DNA of 64,000 nt from NCBI RefSeq assembly GCF_029784135.1, contig NC_073745.1, positions 243,625,624-243,689,623 on the forward strand, in the 5' to 3' direction. The position numbers and the translations under genes are program-made. The notes under the pieces are model-generated. The model searched no databases and had not been told where the DNA came from. It worked only from the letters and a program-made list of their open reading frames with translations. Below, in pieces: positions 33,828-44,939 of the stretch (positions within the stretch are counted from its first letter, which is position 1; each line of letters starts with the position of its first letter). The stretch comes from Toxorhynchites rutilus septentrionalis (taxonomy: Eukaryota > Arthropoda > Insecta > Diptera > Culicidae).

Positions 33828-34914
33828 TTGAAAGGAATGCGATGTTATGTGGACGGTGGGAACCAACAGGTTCCCGCCAAAGGCGAGTATTTAGTCGAAT
33901 TTGCACCCCCTCCCACTCTCAATGATTATACGTTGCAGTGCATTAACCGCGTGGATGATATTTCGATCTACTATCAAAATGTACGTGGCCTGAGGACAAA
34001 AACGGAAGAGCTGTTTCAAGAAGCAAGTGACTGTAATTTTGACGTGATCATCATGACCGAGACTGGACTGGACGATTGCATTACCTCGCAACAACTTTTT
34101 GGTACCGCTTTCAGTGTTTTCCGTTGCGACCGAAGCCCTGCCAACAGCAATAAATCTCGTTTTGGTGGTGTCCTGATTGCTATTGCACAGCGATATGTGA
34201 GCCGAGTTGTGAACACTATGAGTGGGCAACGCCTGGAGCAAATATGTGTTTCCTCGACGATAAAGGGTAGGAAGCTCTTGATATGTGCAATCTACATCTC
34301 ACCGGATAGGAGTCAGGATGTCGGCGTAATTAACGACCACCTTGCCTCCATGAATGAGTTATGCAATAAATGTTCAAACGATGATGTTATCCTGACATGC
34401 GGTGACTACAACCAACCGCACATGCGTTGGCGTTCGATTGATAACGTTATCCAATGTGATAGTTCTCAACTACCCTCGTCCAGTAGCACACTTTTGGATG
34501 GCATGGATTATTTGTGCCTCAATCAAAGAAATCTTGTGCACAATCCACTCGATCGCATTCTCGATTTGATCTTTTGTTCACCCGATATTGATATTGATGT
34601 AAATAACTGCCCGGCTCCGTTGTTGCCCTTAGACTCGCACCACCCTTCGCTTGAAATCTACCTACCCGCGCGTGTGGTATGTGTCGAAGCAATAGAAAGA
34701 AGAGTGGACCGGCCTCTAAATTTCTGTAAAATCGATTTTGCTGCTCTTTTGGCCTATCTGTCCACTGTTGATTGGGATATGATTTCTGCTATTAATGATG
34801 TCAACGAAATGGCCGAACGTTTTAATTCCATTTTGAACGATTGGCTGGTTACGAATGTTCAAGAATCAAACCGCCAGTTTCGCCCGTCTGGAGCTCGCAC
34901 CGTTTACGTACACT
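33828..34914 (+). CDS. LINE APE-type endonuclease domain
   Basis: An open frame of 362 codons. Motifs in order: ISIYYQNVRGLRTK (N-terminal APE motif), DVIIMTETGLDD (catalytic Glu), SRFGGVLIAI, ICAIYISPDRS, TCGDYNQPHM (GDxN, active site), and DSHHPSLEIYL (SDH-type His motif). These are the residues of the AP-endonuclease fold that nicks target DNA to prime reverse transcription. The frame is intact over the whole nuclease, but the downstream RT is broken, so the copy is not autonomous. The real start may lie upstream. Confidence 0.85.
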
Positions 34915-35118
34915 GAAGCGCGCTCGCGCAATGCTTGTCAACGGCAATTACGTCGTCATCGTACGCTTACCAACAGACAATGTTTTCAACAAGCAAGTAA
35001 TGCATATAGGTCTTCGAATGCTTCTCTCTATAAATCGTACGTGTTCCGTGTGCAATCCGCTTTGAAAACAAACCCGCGTAGTTTTTGGCACTTTGTTAAT
35101 TCCAAAAGGAAAAATTAA

Positions 35119-36020
35119 GTGATCCCAATGAATGTTCATTTGAATGATATAACAGCAACGTCGGCTACAGAATCAAGTCAGTTGTTCGCTGAGCACCTTG
35201 CGTCCGTGTTTGCAGAGAATCCCGCTTCAAGGTCTGAAATTGAAGAAGCCATCCGTGATGTTCCCGTTGATATGATAGATCTTGGTATATTTGTTGTAAA
35301 TCCGGAAATGGTCTCCCTTGCTGCAAAACAGCTCAAACGATCGCTAACCCCTGGCCCTGACGGTTTGCCTGCAGTCGTGATTTGTCGTTGTATTACCATT
35401 CTTGCGCGACCACTGAGTGACATATTCAATCGCTCGTTGCAGCAAGTAGAATTTCCCCGCATCTGGAAACAGTCGTTCATGACACCAGTTTTCAAACGTG
35501 GTGATCGCCATAATGTCGCTAATTACCGAGGGATCACAAGTCTCTCAGCTGTCTCGAAATTGTTTGAGACTATAGTACGGGGAGTGATTCTCGAGGCAAC
35601 TAAGAACTATATATCTACTGACCAACACGGGTTCGTGCCTAGGCGGTCGGTTACCACTAACTTATTGCACTTCGCGTCACGATGCATAACGAGTATGGAT
35701 CATAGAGCACAAGTGGATGTCATTTACACAGATTTGAATGCAGCATTTGATAAAATTGACCACAACATGCTACTGCACAAGCTGATCCGTCTTGGAATTT
35801 CTTCGCAGTTGGTATCCTGACCTTACGGAACGAGAACTTAGAGTGACGATTAATGGATATTTATCACGACCGTTTTCAAATAAATCCGGAGTCCCACAAG
35901 GTAGCAACCTCGGGCCTTTGCTGTTCATTTTGTTCTTCAACGATGCTGCTTCAGCTCTTGCAAAAGGATTCAAATTGGTTTACGCTGACGATTTGAAGTT
36001 ATACGTCATAGTAATTGGTC
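35119..36020 (+). pseudogene. LINE reverse transcriptase, split and 3' truncated
   Basis: 35119-35820 carries the fingers and early palm (LTPGPDGLPAVVI, FKRGDRHNVANYRGITSLSA, DQHGFVPRRSVTTNL, YTDLNAAFDKIDHNMLL). After a one-base shift the frame at 35792 continues with SGVPQGSNLGPLLFILFFND and LVYADDLKLYVIV, then is cut by the MITE at 36024. All catalytic aspartates are present, but the thumb and C-terminus are gone. Confidence 0.85.
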
Positions 36021-36023
36021 GTA

Positions 36024-36462
36024 CAGGTAAACTTCGATATAACGTACATTTTACTTTCAAAATTGTACGTTGTATCGAATTGTACGTTATATCGAAGCAT
36101 AATAATGTACTAAAATACATTATTGTGTTGCTGTTTTAGTCAAGTTAATGAATAACTTCAATCAGAAGACGAAGCCAGCCTTTCTCATCATGTTTCCCTT
36201 CGTACTGTTGATTAGAGCTTGATTCATTTAGAATCTGGAATCACAAAACCAGCTGTATTTCGAGATTGATTGAAGGTACAAAACTTGTTTTAGCATCACA
36301 ATACAGATAATTCATTGTTCAATCAGAAAAAAATATTGAAAAAAATTTTCCTTTACACTTTGAAAAGGTGTACGTTATATCGAGGTAAAATGTACGTTGT
36401 ATCGAGTGACGTTATATCGAGGGTACGTTATAACGAGGGTACGTTATATCGAAGTTTCCCTG
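36024..36462. mobile_element. Pogo-like MITE inserted in LINE RT
   Basis: CAGGTAAACTTCGATATAAC at the left and its inverse CGAAGTTTCCCTG at the right, with TA on both sides (36022-36023, 36463-36464). The right end repeats GTACGTTATATCGA-type motifs at least four times (36370-36455). The structure is that of a pogo/Tigger-derived MITE; compare 22893. It has no ORF of its own. Confidence 0.8.
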
Positions 36463-36464
36463 TA

Positions 36465-36900
36465 ATTGGTCAAAAATTGGTCGAAACAACACTCGAACCA
36501 GCCGAAACGAGGAACTGGTCCAAAATTTTGTCGCGTCATTTTAGTGAAATATATTTAAAACGCATTTTTTAATGAATGACTGTTGTTTTAACTACAGATG
36601 TTATAAATTTCTTCAAACAATGCAAATAAATTATTATTTTAATAATTTTTAAGCATTAGATTGGATTATTTTTTCTCAAAGTTTTTTAACTTTCTTGTTT
36701 TGCTTGAGTAATGGTATTTATGCCTTGCCGAAAAAATATAAATATGATTCACATAAAAATCCATCAAGCGAAAAATTCATGTGATTTCAGAAACGCTTGA
36801 GCATTGAATCTACACCCATGCTCTTCAGCAGGTGTTTGATCATCGTTTCGGAGGAGTTCGATCATGAACACCGTGACACGAGATTTATATTAGGATGGCA
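36465..36900. other. AT-rich sequence with one dispersed repeat piece
   Basis: No gene. 36789-36845 repeats the motif at 29111-29175. Confidence 0.5.
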
Positions 36901-37080
36901 GCGAAAATGGTCATGCCAAATCTCAAAAACCGAACATGTACATTTTGTTTATTGGCCCAAAAAAATTACCTGTGCAATATTTCAGCTCAATCGGACATGT
37001 GCCTCAGAGTGCTTAAAATTTAGATTTTTTGATCCTCGAAAACCTCCCAAGGGGGGAGTAAAGGAAATTTGGAAAATCGA

Positions 37081-37402
37081 ATTTTTTTTTCGATGCCAAA
37101 TGACTTAGAAATGAAACGTCGAGATCTGGTGTCATCTCGGAAAAAAAAGCTTTTAGCCGAAAATCGACCTTTTGGGACTTAGCCTGCATGTCCAAAAAAT
37201 CAAAACTTTTAGTGCTTTGAGGAACCCCTAAATCATGTCCGATTGAGCTGAAAATGTACATAGTCGGTTCTTTGAATTCGATAATATTTTTTTTATATTT
37301 AATTTAAGTCCCAAAAGGTCGATTTTCAGCCAACATTTTTTTTCGAGATTACACCAGATCTCGATGCATTTTTAAGTCATTTGGCATCAAAAAAAAAAAT
37401 AA
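37081..37402. repeat. Inverted repeat, about 95-bp arms
   Basis: 37081-37180 (ATGCCAAATGACTTAGAAATG through AAAATCGACCTTTTGGGACTT) is matched in reverse complement by 37306-37402 with a few changes and a loop of about 125 bases. Flanking sequence to 36900 and 37445 shares the style of the 8780-9060 region. It is likely part of a MITE; ends are not clear. Confidence 0.75.
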
Positions 37403-38477
37403 ATTCGATGATGAATTTTGTTCCATACATCCATTGCCACCCTAATATACAGCCATTCCATGTCCAACCGATATAGTGTTTCAGATTTTCGTGAAAGTTC
37501 CAAAAAATTAATTTTTTCTCATTCTTTACAGAAATGATTTTTTTCGAAAATTCATAACTTTTGAACTACTGGACCGATTTGGATGATCGACATATCGACA
37601 ATTAGTTGGTATTTTTTAGAAAAATATTACAAAATTGAATTTTAGTCGCATGAATCTAGTTTAGTTGCATAGGAATATTGAACGAAGACTGAAAACAAGT
37701 AAACGTGGAAAACCATAACTCAAAAACGAAAAAAAGACACATCTTTAATTGCTGAATATTTTATGTAAAAAAACACCAGCTTTCAGGAAAAAATATGAAA
37801 ACATATAGCGCCCTTTGTCTTTTACCGAGAAAACCATGAAAAACTAACACAATCAATAATTACTTAAGCAAAAATCCAAATTTTTCGCAAATGTAATATA
37901 TTTTTTCAAAGAAGACTCGATCATTGGCTTCAATTTGATATGTCATCTGAATCGGTCCAGTTGCGCGAAAGTTATGATTTTTTCAAAAAACCCTTTTTTG
38001 GAAAAAGTGAGATTTTTTTTATTTTTTCAACCATCGGTTGAATTTGAAAATTCTTAACTTAAAAACAAAAAAAAAACACATCTCTTGTTTTTGGATATGT
38101 TATGTAAAAAAATCCTCAGCTTTCGAGAAAAAATATAGCGCTCTCTAGTCCAAACCCATTAAAACAACCAATAAAATCAATAATTACGGAAACAAAATCC
38201 AAATTTTTGGCAAGCGTAATATTTTTCCAAAAAAAAGAGAAAAAAAAGAGGCTTTAAATTGATATATCGATCATCTCAATCGGTCCAGTAGTTCAAGAGT
38301 TATGGGAAAAAGGCGAAAAATATTATTTTTTGGACCACCCTAAAATGGGAATGGACATCCTTATGAAAAAAATTGAAAAAATACGGGTCTAATATTTTAC
38401 GATAAAGAACAAATCTACTATTTTTCAAAAAAATCCGAGAACCGCAGAATAATTCAGTCGACATCATTATATTAGGT
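37403..38477. other. AT-rich repetitive-looking sequence
   Basis: Contains self-similar sentences (37735-37830 and 38070-38140: AAAACACxTCTTT/GxTTTTxGGATAT, AGCTTTCxxGAAAAAATAT; and TCGGTCCAGTxG twice), suggesting an internal duplication inside an old element. There is no coding. Confidence 0.5.
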
Positions 38478-39335
38478 GTACCGGTAAGTTTCTTCGGTTT
38501 TATAACAGATGGCGTAACTTGATTATTATTCCAGTGAATCAAATTCCCACACATTCGTTGGAAAACTACTGTCATCGCGCGTCTGCTTCAGTATATGTCA
38601 AAAAGTTGAAGCGTAAACAACATAGTTTTTCGAATATGTCGAATTTCATACCAACGGGAGTGTTTTTGCGGGGAGTGTTACTTCATTACTTCAATATGAA
38701 CAAAAAAGCTGCGGAAAGTCATCGCATTTTGGTGGAAGTTCATGGTGACCATGCTCCAACTGAGCGAACGTGTCAGACGTGGTTTGCACGGTTTAAAAGT
38801 GGTAACTTTGACTTGGAAGACGCAGAACGTTCAGGACCGCCAAAAAAGTTTGAAGATGAAGAATTAGAGGCTTCACTCGATGAAGATTCGTCACAAACGC
38901 AACAAGATACACTTGGAGTAGCTCAGCAAACCATATCCATATCCGTCGCCGTATGAATTGGAGCCACGAGACGTTGAACGCCATTTTTTGACGTGCGAAA
39001 AACTGCTCCAACGGCATGAAAGAAAGGGTTTTTTGCATCAAATCGTTACTGGCGACGAAAAGTGGGTCCATCACGACAATCCTGAACGTCGGGCAACGTA
39101 TGAATACCCCGGCCATGCATCAACATCGACGGCCGCGCGGAATATTCACGGCCAGAATGAAACTATTACGGGGGACCTCTACTAACGGCAATTGATGCGT
39201 TTGAGCCGTACACTGAAGGGAAAACGGCCACAATACGAGCAAAGACACGATACAGTTATTTTGAAGCACGACAATGCTCGCATGTCACGAAATCGGTCAG
39301 AACATACTTGGAAACGCTGAAATGGGAGGCCTATC
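38478..39335 (+). pseudogene. Mariner (DD34D-like) transposon, 3' truncated
   Basis: A possible TIR TAGGTGTACCGGTAAGTTTC begins at 38473. The transposase starts MSNFIPTGVFLRGVLLHYFN at 38637, with the HTH region (ERTCQTWFARFKSGNFDLED, DEDSSQTQQDT). A deletion removes residues between QQTIS and EPRDVERHFLTCEKLL; then FLHQIVTGDEKWVHHDNPER carries the first catalytic Asp, and HDNARMS the second in another frame. The sequence stops before the third Asp. Mariner enzymes cut and paste at TA. Confidence 0.85.
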
Positions 39336-40619
39336 CATTATTTTTGCGTAAAATACAAAACTATTTTTGATATACTTCGAATTGTCCAATATGCACCGTT
39401 TTGCTGTAACATTTATGGTCATTCTTAAAATAGTTTCATAAGACCTCTCTCATGGAAGTCTTGGTCTTTATTGGCGAAAAACTCAAGCAATAGATTTAAA
39501 CAATATTCTCTTGATCCCAATTGCTATACTGCCACCATTTTTTAGCTGTTGCAATAGTTTATTTTTTATCAAAGGTTTATGTTCTCTGATATTTGAGTCG
39601 ATTCCTTGTGGTAATAACAGCGATGTTGCTATAGTTAGTTGCTATGATCAACAGTTTTCACGGCCATCCAAAGGGTTTCTCAACAGCACAGTTCTCCAAA
39701 TGTTAAGCTTTTCTTATGATTGGACAAGTTTGGCTATAGGGATCAGTGGCATCACTTCATACTGGAAAAGGAGTCTTTTGCCCAAAATAGTTTGAGAACT
39801 CCTGGTTTACATGGTCCAAGATAGAAGGCGCAATATTTTTATATATTTTTTCTTGAAGACTGAGCTTTTTCCATAACATATCTAAAAATTAGAGTGGCGT
39901 TTTCATGTTTCATGTTTTTAGTCTTCCTTCAATATTCCTATGCGACTAAACTGTCATGCACCTACAATGATTTATAGCGACTGTAACATGGTAACATTAT
40001 CAATACACATTATAATTTTTAATCCTAGACTATCATGTTATACGTAAAGACTTGAATCAATTTCGATAATTGATTGATTATTAATTAGATTGAATTTAGG
40101 TAAACATTTTTCCTGACTATATATATGCATATATATGCATGGAGTTGTTTTCACGGAACTCGTTTTGCAACTCCTACTGATTTTTTTACGAATGGGAACT
40201 TCTATAGAACTTCATGCAAAGACGCAAAGAATCCTTGCAACGTCCAGCAATAGAGCAGTTTTCAGAACATCGTATTCAGTATCGAACCGCTTTTCGATTT
40301 GCTTAATAAATTGTACACGAAACATACACCCGGATGATTCAGAAAGTTGTTTAGTTTCCGAACGGATCTGAGCGAATTGGTGTGTTTCAGGGTTAGAACG
40401 TTTTATTCAAATTATAATTCAGTAGTAAAACGGAGTTAAAAAACCAGTAAAAAAGAGCAGTTTCATTTCATTGGACCTCTCTAGGTTACGTTACGCTTTT
40501 CCTGTATTGAAAAATCTGTATATTATGTATAAAACTCCAAAAATCTGTGATCTGTAACTACAGATTCTTTGTTTAAAAAGGCTGAAAAATCTGTAGAAAT
40601 GCAGATTATTCTGAAGATA
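39336..40619. other. AT-rich, nothing recognised
   Basis: Frames at 39511-39795 and 40135-40371 have no domain I know. 40118-40140 is a short ATATATGCAT repeat. Confidence 0.5.
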
Positions 40620-41290
40620 TGATAACCTCGATGATCACCACGGGCCCGTTTACAGCGATCGATCCGCTGGACCCAATTTTCCGTTACTTGGCCAAACATT
40701 GCGACCGGAATGTGGCGAATTCATGTCTCTGTGTTCTTCCAAAGTTGCTGGCTTATTGACATAAGCCAGTGAGTTGACATAAAAAGAAATCCTATGTGGT
40801 CAAATCGCATGAACGAGGTGGCCAATCGACAGGTCCGTTTTTCGAAATAACACGTTCACCAAATTTCCTTTTAAAGTTAAAGTTTTCTTATGGGTTTGCA
40901 TCTGACCAATATTTTGCTTGTTAATAAAACCATTTAGCTTTGTTAGGATGATTTATTTAGAGTCTCATCGCTAAAGATGATTTTGTGATGAAAATCATCA
41001 TTTTCTTCAAGATTCGCCAGAGTTCAATCAGAGATATTTCAGCGTTTCGAGTGGCTTTAGTTCTCGAGTCAATTTGATCTCGTCAAGATGTAGATCTTTT
41101 CGTGAAATATGCCACTATGAGGTTTGGGAGATGCTCAATTCATGAGAACGCCGTGCAATTGATCGATTTTGGTGATTTCGGATGGATTCACTTGCTGCTG
41201 CGATTTTTTCGTTGCTTCGCACGGGCAGCTTCTTATTGGTACGGGAACATCCATCAGAGAAAATGTGGACTCAAATTTGGTCACTAAACT
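40620..41290 (-). pseudogene. Mariner-superfamily transposase relic
   Basis: On the minus strand, pieces in shifting frames read SSLAMRL (SDEAHF region) with YWSDANP (QNxRYWSxANP), then NGPVDWPPRSCDLTT*DFFL (third catalytic block), then PATLEEHRD, and ENWVQRIDR-like residues at the end. The WPPRSCDLTP-type wording puts it near the DD41D/DD37-like enzymes. No TIR was recognised. It is heavily decayed. Confidence 0.6.
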
Positions 41291-41345
41291 ATGTAAGTTG
41301 CAACCACCGACTCTAAATTTCGGTAGTAATTTTTTTAATAATTAT

Positions 41346-41400
41346 TAACACGTTGGGTCCCACGTCGGTCCCAAGGAACATCAACAGATGATTAGTGTTT
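41346..41400. repeat. Fragment of the TTAA-type MITE end
   Basis: TTAACACGTTGGGTCCCACG followed by TCGGTCCCAAGGAAC corresponds to the inverted right end of 29950-30584. Only one end is present. Confidence 0.6.
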
Positions 41401-41916
41401 TAAAGGTTCGTTCACACGAAGACACAAAATTGTCAAATAGCTAATTGATGACCCTTCACATACATCTGTTACATCTGTTAATTTACAATTACACAGCCAC
41501 ATTTATATTACTTACGTGAATTGACGTGATTAAGACTAGATTTCAGGTTGCTTAGGATTGAAAATTAAGATTGCATTACACAGGTGCAAAGCATACGATT
41601 AAGTAAACAAACAATATTGACTAGACGTGTCTAACACGTTAGACATGACTCATAGTATCTGCTTCACAATGTTTTTCTTTTCCATTCTGGTCGAGCTTAC
41701 TTCAATCCATTTACCCGAATATACTATAACGTTCGGCGATTATTGGTGATTTGAATCTTCTCGAGTAACACATACAAAAGGATCATAAATTATAAACAAA
41801 AGCCTAGAGCAACATCTACTGCCCGGGAAAGACAAAGTGAGTGCAAAATTACCTAGCTATAGTTTTTGCTTCACCATCGTTTATTGACCTAAGTGCAAAA
41901 CAGAATCATAAAAATG
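41401..41916. other. Intergenic, nothing recognised
   Basis: AT-rich with no repeat ends or coding. It leads into the GC-richer segment at 41917. Confidence 0.5.
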
Positions 41917-42363
41917 CGCTCCGCAATCCCTACTTATTTTATCTCGATGCTTATCTGCACTTCGCTGGAAACCAGTCTGAATGGTTGGTTATGCGTAGAG
42001 TGCGAAAATGCTAACACCCTTCCTTTGTGCGTGCACCCCGGATCCTCCCTCCTCCCCCCTGGTCAACGAAACGCAAGACTCATCACTGCAGCACAAGTGA
42101 CGACTCACCAGGGAGGCTTTCGGAGAACATTTAACAATCATTTGGATCATAATTGCATTACATCGATATGTACACACAAGGCAAAATCCCGGAATCCCGG
42201 TCGGAGGAGGGGTGCACACATCCAGGACCGGGCACATCGAGGCCCTGCATCCCTTTGCCATGTAGGTGGAGCGATGGAGAGAAGTCGGAAAATATTATCG
42301 TGTTGGTTTGTTGTACGACCAGAGGGCAGGCAGGCAAGCGTAGGATCGGAACACATCTGCTAG
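41917..42363 (+). CDS. Weak candidate: secreted Cys-containing protein or exon, unrecognised
   Basis: From ATG 41914-41917 the peptide begins MRSAIPTYFISMLICTSLET, which has the layout of a signal peptide (basic start, hydrophobic core), followed by WLCVECENANTLPLC with a C-x2-C pair. Beyond about residue 45 the frame is Arg/Gly/Pro/His-rich and may be intron or non-coding read-through. The segment is clearly GC-richer than its flanks and free of TE signatures. I do not recognise a family. It could equally be a chance frame in a conserved non-coding region. Confidence 0.22.
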   Translation, partial: RSAIPTYFISMLICTSLETSLNGWLCVECENANTLPLCVHPGSSLLPPGQRNARLITAAQVTTHQGGFRRTFNNHLDHNCITSICTHKAKSRNPGRRRGAHIQDRAHRGPASLCHVGGAMERSRKILSCWFVVRPEGRQASVGSEHIC

Positions 42364-43062
42364 GGTTTTTTCTGTATAGTTTACTTGTAGCCAGGAACCG
42401 AGAGTCGGTGTGGAAATGTTACAGAAGAGGCGCATTGGATATCGAACGTTGGCGAGAGTGGAACAGTGCTTGCGGTGGACCCCTCCGCTGGAAAGAGAGG
42501 AAGTGACCACTCGATGACTACAGTGCGGTAGTTACTGTCGAGAACAAAGACGACAGTAAATTGTAATGAAAATATTTTTATTACTTTTTGCGGTTTCTGT
42601 TGGCAGGATGGTTTTTCCATTACGTTTTGGACTGGAATGTAGACTAGTCAGTCGATTGCCGTTTGTAATCGACTGTTCGGAGGGTATGAGTGATTAAAGT
42701 GATATTTACATAGCCTTCTGGCTGTATGGCACAGTCATCGGAGCTGCAGGGAACAAGTCGTTTATGGTGTCGAATTGAATTAAACCAATTAGTATAGGTT
42801 TAAAGCGTGGAACAGTACCGGTACATTGCGCTCGAGCCAATTCAATAAATTATCCTCCCCGAATATTGAGTAGAAGTGAAGCTCATAAAGTTGATAATAT
42901 CCCGATAGATATTGTGAAATTTCTGAATCAACGTGGCTCTCCAACATTGGGTGCACAAAGGATTCCGGTAGGCTTCAGCAGTATTTTTTCATTTATCTAT
43001 TCCGTGGAATAGGTGTAAATTGAAACTAGAAAAAAATCCATGAAATATTGTCTATTTTATTC
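42364..43062. other. Intergenic, nothing recognised
   Basis: It follows the GC-richer patch. A CTGTTGGCAG followed by GATGG at 42599 looks like a splice acceptor but no frame supports an exon. The rest is AT-rich. Confidence 0.4.
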
Positions 43063-43420
43063 AGGATTGGGCGATCTTGGATCGATATTGAGACCGATTT
43101 TTTTCCATTCCGATTTCCAATTTTTGCTGGATCAATTCTTTTCGAATCACGATTTTCGAATCGGATTTTCGATCTTAGAAAAAAAAAAAATTTGTTTTCT
43201 ATTCTACATTGATTTTAATCTCACAACTTCAAGACATAATGCCAACATTCGGATCGCTTTGAAGCACTTAATCAAGCATACGGACAAAGACAGTCTGATC
43301 CTTCAACGAATTACTCCCGCACAAATGTTAACAAGATCAGAACTAGCAGCAGCTACTGCCACTCATACTGGATTGATTATTTCGTCGTCAATTGGTGTAG
43401 ACGCATTTAAAAATTGCTCC
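43063..43420 (+). mobile_element. hAT fragment, same family as 32612
   Basis: Begins CAGGATTGGGCGATC with GATCGAT-type subterminal repeats and the TTCCATTCCGATTTCC motif, then sequence parallel to the inside of the 32612 element (ATAATGCCAACATTCGGATC, AGAACTAGCAGCAGCTACTG). The right end is lost. Confidence 0.7.
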
Positions 43421-43499
43421 AAATGCGCGCTTTCAATTCGCTTGTTTTTGAATTTATCTATTTGCAAATTTATCAATTTCGTGTGCTAATTAACTTGTG

Positions 43500-44910
43500 G
43501 TCGTTGGTCTTGGTTTTCATGTGCAGCAAACTTATGGAACAAAAAGAACAAATATGAACAGCAAAATTTTATGCTACTGGAATCGCCGATAACATCAATC
43601 TGTGGGAGTGCGCAGGTTGTCCGAGAAGATTCCATGCTGTTTGCATCGGTGTACATCGTAATAAGGTCGTTGAAATCACATCGTACATCTTACCTGGCTG
43701 TAGTAAATTCCAGAGTCACGTTGTCAACAAGTAGAAGCAACAATTCCGCATCGGCTTTAATAAAACATCATATTACGTCACTTATTGACATAGCAATGAT
43801 TAATTTGAAGCAAAACAATACCGAGTACCCCAAATCAATTACATCCGATTAAACTCGCGATGTTGGCCAAATGTGCGAGGAAATTGGACAGCTGGGTAAT
43901 TTATCGCTTGAAATTGCTGTTAATATTAGTGACGGATCACAAAATGCCCAAATCGGAATGTAAGTCCTGGATGAGCTGGAAATGTTGTCGACTATTCTGG
44001 GGACATCGAGTTGTCATACCGAACGATCCCTATTCACCTCCACCACCAAAATCAAGTCCCAGCTTGGCAGAAGAACCGAGCGTAAGTGTAGAACGAAATA
44101 CAGCAAATTCAGGCTGGCGAGTTCTAGGATCTACCAGAAGGTCGAAGGCTGACTGGAATGAACATGACGCGGGAGCCTACTCAATCAACAAAAGGAAGCT
44201 GAAAAGGCCAGAAACCGTCGCAGAAGGAATCAAATGATGAACCAACCTAATAGGAATAATCGTCAAAATGTTGACAGTAGAAGGAATTACAGCAACTCAG
44301 AGCACAACAAATAATAACAATAATGCGCGCCACAGAAATATCAGGAACTCACACAATAATAACATCCGCTATCATAACCCTAACAGATATGACAGTACAT
44401 TCTACATGAACAACATTCGATTTAATAGTAGCGAATCCAGCAGCAGGAACAATTATCAACGCAGGAACAACATTAACAATCATCAAACGAGAAACAATAC
44501 CGTGCTTCTACCACCGGACAGAGTACTCTTGGCAGCGGCTAAACATCAGTTCTCTAGGCCACCCGAAACGAATCCACGAATGATCAACTTCCAAAGAGGA
44601 GAGGTACCTAACCCAAATCCTGTGGACCATCAACCTCCACATACAACGCAGCTACATTCATCGTCTCACAGGTGCATGCCATGCTGCTGTACGACACATA
44701 ACGGTTGCTCGAGTTTTCACCACCACTGACTCATTCTTCGGATGAAGATTTAGTTCATACTGGTTTACTTGAAATATTAATTTATTGTCAATATTTCAAT
44801 AGAATGCGTAGTGCGGCGAAAATGAAACAAATATATAAAACAGCTTGCCTGTTCAATGTAATACTGGCCACTGAAACCAGTTGGAACGACACAGTGAGAA
44901 GTGTAGAATT
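43500..44910 (+). pseudogene. CR1-clade LINE: ORF1 with PHD-like finger, start of ORF2
   Basis: Frames in succession read WECAGCPRRFHAVCIGVHRN and YILPGC (PHD-finger-like, near 43603-43700), WRVLGSTRRSKADWNEHD (about 44126-44165), an Asn-rich linker (44268-44480), PPDRVLLAAAKHQFSRPPET and INFQRGEVPNPNP, and then ILIYCQYFNRMRS (44782-44820) with LATETSWND, the start of an APE endonuclease. ORF1 with a PHD-like finger followed by YCQNxNRMRS is the layout of mosquito T1/Q-like CR1 elements. Many frameshifts are present. It is cut at 44911. Confidence 0.65.
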
Positions 44911-44911
44911 A

Positions 44912-44937
44912 CAGTAGAACCCCGATTATCCGCGAAG
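44912..44937. repeat. Pogo-like MITE end, third copy
   Basis: CAGTAGAACCCCGATTATCC, followed by GCGAAG, is the terminal sequence of the family at 9419 and 62399. It is cut after 26 bases by the ITmD37E insertion, whose TA is at 44938. Confidence 0.7.
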
Positions 44938-44939
44938 TA

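Larger units (their letters stand above)
33429..36023 (+). mobile_element. LINE with APE endonuclease and partial RT
   Basis: 5' UTR-like sequence (33429-33827) precedes an endonuclease frame and an RT split by a stop/frameshift near 34910 and another near 35818. The sequence stops just after the YADD box, where a pogo-like MITE is inserted at 36024. No continuation of the RT is recognised after 36464, so the 3' part is deleted. Coding style is close to the fragments at 28057 and 51990. Confidence 0.85.
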
